This document shows positions 6,837-15,675 of a DNA stretch of 64,000 bases, one piece after another. The notes under the pieces are model-generated. The model was given only the letters and a program-made list of their open reading frames with translations, did no database searches and had not been told where the DNA came from. Origin of the DNA: an uncultured Lachnospiraceae bacterium (GTDB taxonomy: Bacteria; Bacillota; Clostridia; Lachnospirales; Lachnospiraceae); NCBI GenBank assembly GCA_947625775.1, contig CANQPM010000001.1:1-64000 (forward strand). The letters are read 5' to 3'. The position numbers and the translations under genes are program-made. Within the stretch, counting starts at the first letter, position 1. The number at the start of each line of letters is the position of its first letter.

Positions 6837-8606
6837 CTACAGCCTCACAACCCTGTTTTTACCCGTCGCCTTTGCCATATAGAGCGCCTTGTCAACGCGG
6901 CTGTAAAGCATATCTGCATTCTCATCACCCGCCTGCGTGACACCGATGCTCACTGTCTGGCAGGGGGCGGTTTCATACGATACCGACGCGAACGCCAGAC
7001 GGATTTTCTCCGCCAGCGCTTCCGACTCATCTAAGCTGCTGCCCGTCACCAGCACCATAAATTCTTCTCCGCCCCAGCGTCCCAAAGAGCAGGCATCCGT
7101 GTGAGCCGTCGTATCCCTGAGCACCCTTGCAAGAGCCTGAATCACACGGTCGCCCTCCTTATGCCCGTATATGTCATTTACCTTTTTAAAATTGTCGATA
7201 TCCAGCATAATCAATGAAATATGCATATGAATTTCATAATTCCTGCGCCTGTCCAAAGTGACTCGGATTTTCCTTTCTATTTCAGCGCGGTTGTAAAGCC
7301 CTGTCAAGCCATCAGTTACGGAGCTCATGGCAAGCTTCTTATTCATTTCCTCCAAATCAGCCGTAGAAGCCTCGATGAATGAAACAAATCGCCTGATAAT
7401 GGGAATCCTCTCCCTTTCGCTGTTTTCAAGCTGCGCCTGCGCAATGTCCACCTCATGTCCCTTCGGTCTTTCTCCCTCGCGCATGGCGACTATTACAAGC
7501 GTCACGTTGAAGTTGAGCATATCGCCATTTATCCGCACAAATTCCCCATGCGTATAAAATCCTGACGTGGGCGCGACCTTGTTAAAAATAACTGTTTCAT
7601 CGCTGATATTTTCATCGCCCCAGAATGCCCTTCTTGCCGCGCATGAAAATGTCTGTATGACCTCAGGCTTAAAATCCGCTATCCGCTGCCCGTCCTCCCT
7701 GATGCTCGCAAGGATTGTCTCAGGATCTCCATACGCAAGCCTGACATTCGTACCCTCCTGCATATCCGAGGACATCACAAGCGATCCGTCCTCGTTTGCC
7801 GCCAGCGGGCATCGCAGTATGTCTATGCTGTCATGCTCGACAAAAAGCGGAAATTCAAGCGTATTGGAAAAAAACTTCTCATTTCTGTTGATGTTCAGAA
7901 ATCTGCGGTATATGTCAAGGGCGGGCTTGCCGTCAAGCTCGTACAGTATCTCCCTGTCAGCCTTTGTGACCTTGAACTTTCTTTTCAGGGGCTTCCAGCC
8001 CGAGATAAACGTGCTGTATGTGTGAAAATCCTCCCCGCCCAGCAGCAGGAAAACAATGCCATGCTCCATAAACCCATTGCCCTTTGAAAACACGCACGCC
8101 GTCTCATCATCCATGTCGGGATTGAACGCCCCGCCCCCGAACACCTGTATATCCTCGCGCAAGCCACTCATCTCATTGCAAAACTCCATCATGGACATAT
8201 CCATAATGGTGGCGTGCATCTCTATGGCATTAACCCACGGATTTTCACCGCAACACTTTTTCAGCTCCGCCACGTCATTTACAACGTCGCCCTCCAAAAA
8301 TGGAAACTGCAGGATTTTCGCCCGAGTAGTGGCTCGTTCAAATACGGTGCAGCTTAAAATAATGTGCGCTGCCGTCAGTGCGCCATCCATGATATTAGCG
8401 TTCGTCGTACATCCTAAATACATCGCATCAGGCATCTCGCGGTCCAGAAGTCCGCATACATGCCTGATATGCTCAGTTTCCATATCGTCTGAGTATATCC
8501 TGAATATAATAGTATGCGCCGTATGAAGCTCGCACCACTTCCTGATTTCCACCAGCTGCCCGATAAGCCCGTTATCATCTGCATACAATATCTTAAATTG
8601 TTTCAT
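6837..8606 (-). CDS. FIST sensor-GGDEF diguanylate cyclase
   Basis: The 589-residue protein has FIST_N (about 20-210, with VFGGGAFNPDMDDE and GIVFLLLGG), FIST_C (about 225-395) and a C-terminal GGDEF domain (about 425-588) with an intact active site, GRWGGEEFMVLV, and LIMLDIDNFKKVNDIYGH. FIST domains are thought to bind small ligands such as amino acids, so it probably makes cyclic-di-GMP in response to a cytoplasmic ligand. It is the first gene of a two-gene unit with the PAS-GGDEF-EAL protein, pairing one likely synthase with one likely hydrolase. The ATG at 8606 follows AGGAGAAG. Confidence 0.9.
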   Translation of the reverse strand: MKQFKILYADDNGLIGQLVEIRKWCELHTAHTIIFRIYSDDMETEHIRHVCGLLDREMPDAMYLGCTTNANIMDGALTAAHIILSCTVFERATTRAKILQFPFLEGDVVNDVAELKKCCGENPWVNAIEMHATIMDMSMMEFCNEMSGLREDIQVFGGGAFNPDMDDETACVFSKGNGFMEHGIVFLLLGGEDFHTYSTFISGWKPLKRKFKVTKADREILYELDGKPALDIYRRFLNINRNEKFFSNTLEFPLFVEHDSIDILRCPLAANEDGSLVMSSDMQEGTNVRLAYGDPETILASIREDGQRIADFKPEVIQTFSCAARRAFWGDENISDETVIFNKVAPTSGFYTHGEFVRINGDMLNFNVTLVIVAMREGERPKGHEVDIAQAQLENSERERIPIIRRFVSFIEASTADLEEMNKKLAMSSVTDGLTGLYNRAEIERKIRVTLDRRRNYEIHMHISLIMLDIDNFKKVNDIYGHKEGDRVIQALARVLRDTTAHTDACSLGRWGGEEFMVLVTGSSLDESEALAEKIRLAFASVSYETAPCQTVSIGVTQAGDENADMLYSRVDKALYMAKATGKNRVVRL

Positions 8607-8734
8607 GCGCTTCTCCTTCCTGCACTCATCATTATCAAGGGGTAAACGACGCGTTGTGTGCGTCCTTTGTATCTTTCAGATACCATTGAAAACATTTAAT
8701 ATTGTATAATTATAACATATTTGTTTACAAATGT

Positions 8735-8786
8735 ACATAAAAAACGCCCATGCCGAAACACAGACGTTTATTCGCAAATGTTTATA
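8735..8786 (-). terminator. Terminator of the SleB-type hydrolase gene; second copy of the 52-bp repeat
   Basis: It shares 50 of 52 bases with 5096-5147 and forms the same G-U-containing stem followed by T residues on the minus strand. It lies 33 bases after the stop of the cell-wall hydrolase gene. Confidence 0.8.
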
Positions 8787-8818
8787 TATTTAATTCTCTG
8801 CCGTACTATAAACTCATC

Positions 8819-9964
8819 TTACCAGAATACCTGATTTCCTATTATAATGCCGTCCTTGCCGTTTGCCCGCCTGAAATGAAGCGCATCGCCTACGTTTGTA
8901 ACGCCGTTTATCGCCTCCTGCGCCGCCTGTATGCAGGATGCCTTGATGTTGCCGTTTAATATGAGCGACTGCATTCTTCCGCCTGACGCGGGAGTAAACT
9001 GACCTGACGCATATATGACATCGGTGATATTGTTGGGATATGCGCCGCATCTTACACGGTTCATAACTACAGCTCCGACTGCCACCTGACCTTCATAGGG
9101 CTCACCGCCTGCCTCGCACTGTATAAGCGCCGCCAGTATGCGCAGCTCATCGCCTGTAGCAATGGCCGCCTCCCTCTGCACATTGCGCTCGGCGTTCTTC
9201 TTCGCCTTCTCCTCAGCCTTTTTCTGCTCGGCTGCCTCTCTTGCCTTTATGACCTCTATCGACTCAGCCGTGTCAAGCTCAAACTCAACCTTTACATAGT
9301 CCGCTGAAACAAAGCCTGTTGTGCCTTCGTAGCTTACGCTCACCCAGTCGCCATCCTCCGATATCGCCTCAAGCGCTTCGCCCTCTGACAAAAGCCCGAG
9401 TACAGGAGCGTTTATATCTGCGCTCTTTCTTACCCTCAAGGTCTGTGTATTGGAATACGCCGTCAATATGCCGACGCTCTCGGCAAGCTCCTTAGCTTCC
9501 TCTCCAAAGTACAGATAGTCATCTTTTACCCAGCCTGTAACATCTCCTGATTTAAGCTTTGTCCAGCCGTCCTTCTGCTCTATAAGCTCTCCTCCGCAAT
9601 CCTTGTAAAGCACGCCAACCTTTTCAGCGTCCTGGTCTGCGCTCTCCCTGATATTTACATACTGGTTTACATTCGCCATAACGAGCGTATCCTGCTGCTC
9701 CTCAAGCTCCGTCTTTTTTTCTTCCGTTTTTCTTTTTAGCGCAAGGCTGCTCTCCCTGACAAGCTGCTGAATATTGAAATCGCTCTCAGAAATGTTTACA
9801 TCAAGGACAACTGCCGCTCCCGCTGCCGTATTGTTTGAATTCATCTTGCTTAGGGTGGTTTTGCTTACGGTTGCCGCGCTTGAAACTATAGGCGCCGTGC
9901 CAAACGCCGTGGCAACTGCTGTAGTAATCAGCAGATATTTCCACTTTTTACAATTTGTCTTCAT
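8819..9964 (-). CDS. Secreted cell-wall hydrolase with two SH3b domains (SleB family)
   Basis: The 381-residue product has a signal peptide (about 1-30), a Lys/Glu-rich helix, two bacterial SH3 domains (about 92-155 and 165-228, with YVNIRESAD and TLRVRKSAD), a charged Glu/Lys/Ala linker, and a C-terminal Hydrolase_2 domain (about 275-381) with ILAALIQCEAGGEPYEGQ and AVVMNRV. That domain is shared with the spore cortex-lytic enzyme SleB and vegetative CwlJ/SleB-like amidases or transglycosylases. The SH3 domains should bind peptidoglycan peptides. The presence of SH3 domains instead of the usual SleB peptidoglycan-binding domain favours vegetative wall turnover. Confidence 0.88.
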   Translation of the reverse strand: MKTNCKKWKYLLITTAVATAFGTAPIVSSAATVSKTTLSKMNSNNTAAGAAVVLDVNISESDFNIQQLVRESSLALKRKTEEKKTELEEQQDTLVMANVNQYVNIRESADQDAEKVGVLYKDCGGELIEQKDGWTKLKSGDVTGWVKDDYLYFGEEAKELAESVGILTAYSNTQTLRVRKSADINAPVLGLLSEGEALEAISEDGDWVSVSYEGTTGFVSADYVKVEFELDTAESIEVIKAREAAEQKKAEEKAKKNAERNVQREAAIATGDELRILAALIQCEAGGEPYEGQVAVGAVVMNRVRCGAYPNNITDVIYASGQFTPASGGRMQSLILNGNIKASCIQAAQEAINGVTNVGDALHFRRANGKDGIIIGNQVFW

Positions 9965-10104
9965 AACTTACCTCCGCGTTACATTTATGCCGCAACTATT
10001 TCGTCATTTTTTGCAAGAAATTTAAATTTTATAACAATTTCTGGTATATTTCTTACAATTTTGTTTTAAATATTACATAATTGTTACGTTTTTATGTTTT
10101 AACT

Positions 10105-10133
10105 ATATTAGCAAAGAGTTTTTGCTTTGTCAA
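10105..10133 (-). promoter_or_regulatory. Strong promoter of the SleB-type hydrolase gene
   Basis: Minus strand: consensus TTGACA (10133-10128), a 17-bp spacer and TAATAT (10110-10105). It gives a leader of about 135 bases before the ATG at 9964. Confidence 0.75.
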
Positions 10134-10203
10134 GTTATGAAGAAAATTTTATTGTATATTTTTCCGTACAACCAAAATCATACCAGGCGCGAAAAAGTAA
10201 TCC

Positions 10204-11007
10204 CTATACTCCTCCAGCCTTATCAACGCATGCCTCTACAGCGTCAATCACGGCTCCCCTGAAGCCTTTTTCCTCGAGCGTCTTTACCGCCTCTATGGTA
10301 GTCCCCGCGGGCGAGCACACCATATCCTTCAGCTGCGCGGGATGCATGCCTGTCTCAAGCATCAGCTTAGCGCTGCCAAGCACAGACTGCGCGGCAAACT
10401 CATACGCCTGCGTTCTGGGCATTCCTGCCGCCACAGCGCCGTCAGCCATCGCCTCTATAAACATAAACACATACGCAGGCGAACTTCCCGCCACGCCGAT
10501 AAACGCATTCATAAGGCGCTCGGGCAAAATGCTTGCCTTTCCAAAGCTATTCATGATTGCCATTACAAGCGATTTGTCATCATCAGACACATCATCTTTT
10601 AAGCACACGCAGGTACATCCCTCGCCAACCATGGCGGGCGTATTCGGCATGCAGCGCGCAAGCCTTATTGGCGCTCCAAACTGCTCCTCAATCCATGCGA
10701 TCGTCTTGCCCGCGGCAATGGATATCACAAGCTTGTCTGCGCCGCTGCCCGTGACAATATCCCTTATCTCGTCAATCACCTCAGCAAAAAAAACAGGCTT
10801 TACGGCAAGAATTATAACATCAGCGTCACGAGCCGTTTTCCTATTATCTGTACTTGTTTCAATGCCGTATTTCTCCGCTATTTTCCTCGCCGTTTCCTCT
10901 GTCTTAGACGAACCTGTTAGCTCGGTGCTTTTGTAAAGTCCCTTTCCCAAAATGCCTCCAATCATAGCCGAAGCCATATTTCCAAGTCCTATAAATCCTA
11001 TTTTCAT
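10204..11007 (-). CDS. proC: Pyrroline-5-carboxylate reductase
   Basis: It catalyses the last step of proline synthesis, NAD(P)H-dependent reduction of pyrroline-5-carboxylate. The 267-residue length is normal. The Rossmann motif IGFIGLGNMASAMIGG is at the N-terminus, VKPVFFAEVI follows, and the C-terminal dimerisation and substrate region carries AGSSPAYVFMFIEAMADGAVAAG and VCSPAGTTIEAV. The ATG at 11007 follows an AAGAGG site. It lies between the rRNA methyltransferase gene and the cell-wall hydrolase gene; no proA or proB is in view. Confidence 0.95.
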   Translation of the reverse strand: MKIGFIGLGNMASAMIGGILGKGLYKSTELTGSSKTEETARKIAEKYGIETSTDNRKTARDADVIILAVKPVFFAEVIDEIRDIVTGSGADKLVISIAAGKTIAWIEEQFGAPIRLARCMPNTPAMVGEGCTCVCLKDDVSDDDKSLVMAIMNSFGKASILPERLMNAFIGVAGSSPAYVFMFIEAMADGAVAAGMPRTQAYEFAAQSVLGSAKLMLETGMHPAQLKDMVCSPAGTTIEAVKTLEEKGFRGAVIDAVEACVDKAGGV

Positions 11008-11096
11008 ACTGGTTGTCCTCTTTTCCTTCTATATTAATATAGGCAGCAAAAAAAACTGCCTTGATTTTTGTTTGCCTTCGCAGATGATGACACCTA

Positions 11097-11921
11097 TTAT
11101 TTGCCTCTGCGCCTTACCCGCGCCGCCTCATACACCAGTACCGCCGTCGCAATGGCGGCATTCAGCGATTCCACCAAGCCTTCCATAGGTATGCTGATAC
11201 GCTGCGACGCCAATTCCATAGTCGCGGGCTTTAGTCCGTTTCCCTCGTTTCCTATAAGGAATGCGGCAGGTTTTGTATAATCCGCTAAGTCATACTCACA
11301 CGCGCCGCCCACATCGCCATCAGCCGCCGCTGCGTACACCGATATGCCCGCGTTTTTTAAAAGTTCTATCGCGCCGCCAAGATTATCAACAGTAAAAAAC
11401 GGCACGCGGTAAATCGAGCCCATTGTGGAGCGCACTACTTTTGGATTAAAAATATCAACGGTATTTTTTGACATAATCACGCCGTCAGCTCCCGCGCCCT
11501 CGCAGACGCGAAGTATTGTCCCCAGATTCCCAGGATCCTGTATATCCTCAAGGATTACAAAAAGCGGATTTTCTCCCCCCGAAGTCTCAACCGCCTTTTC
11601 CAAGTCATAGCGCGGCTGTTTTATAACGCTTAAAATTCCCTGCGGCGTCTGCGTGTCTGACATTTTTGAAAAAACCTCGTCTGAAACTAACTCATAATCT
11701 ATTCCCTGCAGGCTGTCATTTTTGTCATTTTTGTCCTTATTGCTTCTATACTTATTATAGAAGGAATCCGATACATAAACCTCCTCAATCCAGCTTCTCG
11801 GTGCCTCCAAAAACATCTTCATGCCCTCGGCTATAAATACGCCTTCCTCCCTGCGCGCCTTTGGCTTTGCGCACAGCGCCCTCACTCTTTTCACGCGGCT
11901 GTTCGCTAAACTGTTTATCAT
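11097..11921 (-). CDS. TrmH/SpoU-family RNA 2'-O-methyltransferase
   Basis: The 274-residue protein has the N-terminal substrate-binding SpoU_sub_bind-like segment (ANSRVKRVRALCAKPKARREEGVF) and a C-terminal knotted SPOUT methyltransferase domain. Motifs are LEDIQDPGNLGTILRVCEG (motif 1), AAFLIGNEGNGL (motif 2) and ISIPMEGLVESLNAAIATAVLVYE (motif 3). It uses SAM to methylate ribose 2'-OH in rRNA or tRNA; the exact nucleotide cannot be inferred. A GGAGGGAG site precedes the ATG. Confidence 0.9.
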   Translation of the reverse strand: MINSLANSRVKRVRALCAKPKARREEGVFIAEGMKMFLEAPRSWIEEVYVSDSFYNKYRSNKDKNDKNDSLQGIDYELVSDEVFSKMSDTQTPQGILSVIKQPRYDLEKAVETSGGENPLFVILEDIQDPGNLGTILRVCEGAGADGVIMSKNTVDIFNPKVVRSTMGSIYRVPFFTVDNLGGAIELLKNAGISVYAAAADGDVGGACEYDLADYTKPAAFLIGNEGNGLKPATMELASQRISIPMEGLVESLNAAIATAVLVYEAARVRRRGK

Positions 11922-12021
11922 GCTGCTCCCTCCATTTTGCCTATATGCCGATAATGATAAAGTTCTTTATATTAAGAAGGTCATAAGCGGCTCACATCGC
12001 TGCGGCAGACCATCTTAGTTT

Positions 12022-12696
12022 TCAGCGTCTCACAAAAAGCTTATTGTCGCTGAGCAGCTTTTCCGCCGTGTCGTTCTCCGCCATTATCATAAGGTTGTCG
12101 TCATTTGTTATTACGTAGTCAGCGGAAGGCATAATGCTCATCTCGGCGTCTGTCTTCTTCTTTATACCGAGTATTGAAATTTTATGCTTTGCGGCAATGT
12201 TTGACTCGCGTATGCTCTTTCCAATCCATTCTTTAAGCGGCAGCATCTCGTAAATGCCAAAGCCGCCAGGCAGCGCGATATAGTCGAAAATATTGTCAAG
12301 GCTGTAGCGCTCCGCCCATTTCTCGGCTATATCCTTTTCTGGATATATTACCTCGTCAGCGCCGTTTCTAAGCAGGAATTTAGCCTGAATGTCCCTCGTC
12401 GCCTTGCTTATCACGCGCTTTGCGCCAAGCTCCTTTAACAGGCTTGTCACCTCAAGGCTGCTCTGGAAATTAGTGCCGATGCAGACAAAGACCACGTCAA
12501 AGTTGCGTATGCCGAGGCTGTTTAGCACCTCCTCCTTGGTGCAGTCGCCAATCTTCGTGCTGGTGGCATACGGCACCATATCCTCCACCTTTTCCTCGTT
12601 TTCGTCTATAATCATGACATCATGACCGTTTTCAAGGAAATTTTTCGCCAGATGATGCCCGAAACGCCCCATTCCGATAATTAAAATAGATTTCAT
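12022..12696 (-). CDS. ktrA: Ktr potassium channel regulatory subunit (RCK)
   Basis: KtrA is the cytoplasmic gating ring of the KtrAB potassium uptake system. The 224-residue protein has an N-terminal Rossmann RCK_N domain (ILIIGMGRFGHHLAKNF, then acidic IIDENEE) that binds ADP/ATP or NAD, and a C-terminal RCK_C domain (about 140-220). It lies 106 bases after the membrane subunit gene on the same strand, so the two are probably co-expressed. No ydaO or kimA-type cyclic-di-AMP riboswitch was recognised upstream of the pair. Confidence 0.93.
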   Translation of the reverse strand: MKSILIIGMGRFGHHLAKNFLENGHDVMIIDENEEKVEDMVPYATSTKIGDCTKEEVLNSLGIRNFDVVFVCIGTNFQSSLEVTSLLKELGAKRVISKATRDIQAKFLLRNGADEVIYPEKDIAEKWAERYSLDNIFDYIALPGGFGIYEMLPLKEWIGKSIRESNIAAKHKISILGIKKKTDAEMSIMPSADYVITNDDNLMIMAENDTAEKLLSDNKLFVRR

Positions 12697-12802
12697 TAAT
12701 CCTCCAATCCGCCCGCTGCCGCAGGCACGTACACAATACGCAAATGCCTTTATTTTGGCGATTTTGCCTCCCTTTGAGCATTTCCCACAATTTATAAATA
12801 TT

Positions 12803-14149
12803 TTAACCCACTATTATCTTTTCCTGCGGCAGGCGAAGCGAATTGACAGCGCTCTTTCTCGCAAATACCAGCGCAAAGGACAGGCTGCCGAGCCTTCCGC
12901 AGTACATAAGAAATATTATGATAAGCCTTGAAACTGTGTTTAAATCCCGCGTGATTCCCATAGTCATTCCCGTCGTGCCTATCGCGGAAAGCACTTCAAA
13001 AATCACATCGGCAAACCCAAGCTGCGGCTGCATAGCCATTATGATAACCGCTGCCGCCGCCGCAAGCGAAAAGTTTATCGCCACTACGGCGTTCGCCTTT
13101 TTTACCACGTCATCAGTGAGCCGCCTGCCAAATACGTTTATATCCTGACGGTTCAGCACCATGGCTATCGCATAAAACAGCAGCACCACTATAGTCGTAG
13201 TCTTCACGCCGCCCGCCGTAGAACCAGGGCTTCCGCCGATAAACATATACAGCATAGTCAAAAACTTGCCCGCGTTTGACATTGCGGCTGTGTCCACAGT
13301 GTTAAAGCCCGCCGTCCTGGGCGTCACCGACGCAAAAAGCGCGCCTGTAAGCCTTTCCGAAACACTCATATCCGCAAAAACCGTATTGTTTTCAAACACG
13401 AGGAAAAGCAGGCTGCCCCCGACCGTAAGCGCAAGCGTCATTGAAAGCGCAAGCTTGGTGTGGAGCAGGTATCTTTTAAAATGCCATTTGTTGCGCGCTA
13501 TGTCGTCCCAGACTATAAAGCCGATTCCTCCCACAAGTATAAGCGAACAGATTACAAGGTTTACAAGTATGTCCCCTTCAAACGCCGTAAAGGATGAATA
13601 TGCCTCGTCGATACCCATCAGGTCAAAGCCCGCGTTACAGAATGCCGATATTGAGTGGAAAATCGAGAAATATATGCCCTTTGCCAAGCCAAACTTCGGT
13701 ATAAAGCGTATCGAAAGCAGAGCCGCGCCCAAAAGCTCTATGCACAGCGCCCCCTTGACGATGCTTTTCACGAGGCGCACAACGCCTGCTATTTCGAGGG
13801 TGTTTACGCTCTCATGCAGCGTCTCGCGCTCCTGTAAGCCAATCCTGCGCTTTAGCAGCACGGATATATAAACTCCTATCGTCATAAAACCAAGACCGCC
13901 CACCTGTATCATGCAGAGTATCACCAGCTGCCCAAAAAGTGTCCAGTTCTGGTACGTGTCCGCCACGGCAAGCCCCGTCACGCAGGTGGCGGATGTCGCC
14001 GTAAAAAGCGCCGCCATCGCATTTGGGCTGCCCGTGCGCGTGGCTATGGGGAGGCTTAGAAGAAACGCCCCCGCCAGTATTATAAGCGCAAAGCCAAGCG
14101 CGATAACCCTCGTGCTTGACCTTTTCATTTTAGTTGATTTTTTTTCCAT
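12803..14149 (-). CDS. ktrB: Ktr/Trk potassium uptake membrane subunit
   Basis: This is the ion-conducting subunit of a K+ uptake system. The 448-residue protein has four repeats of membrane-pore-membrane type; the selectivity-filter loops are recognisable as TCVTGLAV, FCNAGFDL, TPRTAGFNT and GTTGMTMG, each with the expected glycine. The length fits KtrB more than the longer TrkH. It is first in a two-gene unit with ktrA. Confidence 0.93.
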   Translation of the reverse strand: MEKKSTKMKRSSTRVIALGFALIILAGAFLLSLPIATRTGSPNAMAALFTATSATCVTGLAVADTYQNWTLFGQLVILCMIQVGGLGFMTIGVYISVLLKRRIGLQERETLHESVNTLEIAGVVRLVKSIVKGALCIELLGAALLSIRFIPKFGLAKGIYFSIFHSISAFCNAGFDLMGIDEAYSSFTAFEGDILVNLVICSLILVGGIGFIVWDDIARNKWHFKRYLLHTKLALSMTLALTVGGSLLFLVFENNTVFADMSVSERLTGALFASVTPRTAGFNTVDTAAMSNAGKFLTMLYMFIGGSPGSTAGGVKTTTIVVLLFYAIAMVLNRQDINVFGRRLTDDVVKKANAVVAINFSLAAAAAVIIMAMQPQLGFADVIFEVLSAIGTTGMTMGITRDLNTVSRLIIIFLMYCGRLGSLSFALVFARKSAVNSLRLPQEKIIVG

Positions 14150-14301
14150 TAAATAGTCCTTTTCAATCTTTTCTTTTAATTATCCTTTGTCCGCCTTTAA
14201 CACAAACAACGATTAAAACACCATATTACATTTCCTAAATACAAAAAAGTCTTAGGCGGCTTTAATTGGCGTCTTAAGATTTCTTATTGTTTACTTAAAG
14301 C

Positions 14302-14334
14302 AATGCGGAAATACATTTGATGTACTTCCGCATT
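14302..14334. terminator. Strong hairpin between pfkA and ktrB, probable terminator
   Basis: AATGCGGAA-A-TACAT and ATGTA-C-TTCCGCATT form a 14-bp stem with one mismatch and a TTG loop, 69 bases after the pfkA stop. T residues after it are sparse on both strands, so termination efficiency is uncertain. Confidence 0.55.
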
Positions 14335-14402
14335 TATTGTTTTACAGTAACTATTCAATATTTTCGCAGTTACATTCACATTTCCCTCTGCTGCCTTTAT
14401 TG

Positions 14403-15377
14403 TTACTGCGAGAGTCTCTTGCAGATTTCATACTGGTATTCGTCAATGCCCTTCTGCATATTCAATGCTTCCTCTATGTCATAGTCAACGAACTCGCCGT
14501 GCTTGTAAGCCACAACCCTGTTTGACTTGCCAGCGCAGAGAATATCCGCCGCATATGCGCCCATGATTGATGCATAATAGCGGTCCTTGCAGGTGGGATT
14601 GCCGCCCCTTTGCAGATAGCCAAGTATCGTGGCTCTCGTCTCAATGCCCGTCGCCGCCTCAATGCGCTTAGCCATTGAAGTGGAGTGTCCTATGCCCTCG
14701 GCATTTATGATAATGTGGTGCGTCTTGCCGCGCTTTCTGCTCTTTACGATATTGTTGATGAGCTCCTGCTCGTTGTAATCGTATTTTTCGGGAAGGAGTA
14801 TGTCCTCCGCACCTGTCGCCACGCCTGACCAAAGGGCGATATAGCCCGCGTTCCTGCCCATAACCTCAATGATTGAACAGCGCTCATGCGATGAGGAGGT
14901 ATCTCTTACTTTATCAATCGCCTGCATAGCCGTATTGATAGCCGTGTCAAAGCCGATAGTGTACTCTGTACATGCTATGTCAAGGTCTATCGTGCCTGGC
15001 ACACCGATTGTATTTATGCCGTTTCTTGCAAGCGCCTGCGCGCCCCTGTACGAGCCGTCGCCGCCGATAACTACAAGCCCATCAATGCCGTGCTTGCGGC
15101 ATATCTCGGCACCCTTTGCCTGCACCTCGGGCTCCTTGAACTCAAGGCACCTTGCCGTGCCAAGGATTGTGCCGCCTGTCTGGATAATATCCGACACGCT
15201 CTTTCTGTCCATATCGTAGATATCCTCGCTCAAAAGCCCCAGATACCCGCGCCTGATGCCCTTTACCTTGACGCCGTTTGTGATTGCCTTCCTTACTACC
15301 GCGCGTATCGCCGCATTCATGCCTGGCGCGTCGCCGCCGCTTGACAGTACGCCGATTGTTTCTATTTTTTCAGACAT
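14403..15377 (-). CDS. pfkA: ATP-dependent 6-phosphofructokinase
   Basis: It phosphorylates fructose-6-phosphate at the committed step of glycolysis. The 324-residue length fits the bacterial PfkA type. Motifs are IGVLSSGGDAPGMNAAIRAV (ATP site), VVIGGDGSYRGA, GVPGTIDLDIACTEYTIGFD (substrate and catalytic Asp region), EVMGRNAGYIAL and LGYLQRGGNPTCKDR. In the catalytic loop the usual second Asn-Asp is IDLDIACTEY, a common variant. The start at 15377 (GGAGGAAATAAA before ATG) is chosen over the upstream in-frame ATG at 15425. Confidence 0.96.
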   Translation of the reverse strand: MSEKIETIGVLSSGGDAPGMNAAIRAVVRKAITNGVKVKGIRRGYLGLLSEDIYDMDRKSVSDIIQTGGTILGTARCLEFKEPEVQAKGAEICRKHGIDGLVVIGGDGSYRGAQALARNGINTIGVPGTIDLDIACTEYTIGFDTAINTAMQAIDKVRDTSSSHERCSIIEVMGRNAGYIALWSGVATGAEDILLPEKYDYNEQELINNIVKSRKRGKTHHIIINAEGIGHSTSMAKRIEAATGIETRATILGYLQRGGNPTCKDRYYASIMGAYAADILCAGKSNRVVAYKHGEFVDYDIEEALNMQKGIDEYQYEICKRLSQ

Positions 15378-15580
15378 TTTATTTCCTCCATTCTGCCAGC
15401 CTTCTGCCGCCGGCATAATATTCATATTATCATAAATCCGCCTGTGCTGGCAGACTCCTCTAATATCCGCATAGAGGTTCTTCCCCTCTGACTGATAACA
15501 TTTTAAACCATTTTTTTTAATATTACAATATTAAAATATTAATATGATAAAAAATTATCAGGCATTTTACGCCTCAACGC

Positions 15581-15616
15581 AAAAAAGCAACCGCCCCCTT
15601 AGCGATTGCCTTTTTT
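15581..15616 (-). terminator. Rho-independent terminator of the PD-(D/E)XK gene
   Basis: Minus strand: AAAAAAGGCAATCGC and GCGGTTGCTTTTTT form a long stem with one bulge and end in six T residues, about 60 bases after the stop. Confidence 0.75.
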
Positions 15617-15675
15617 AATACCATCTTATTGAGTTCCTATTGGATTTGCGAAAGTCTGCCCGTATTATTAATAAC

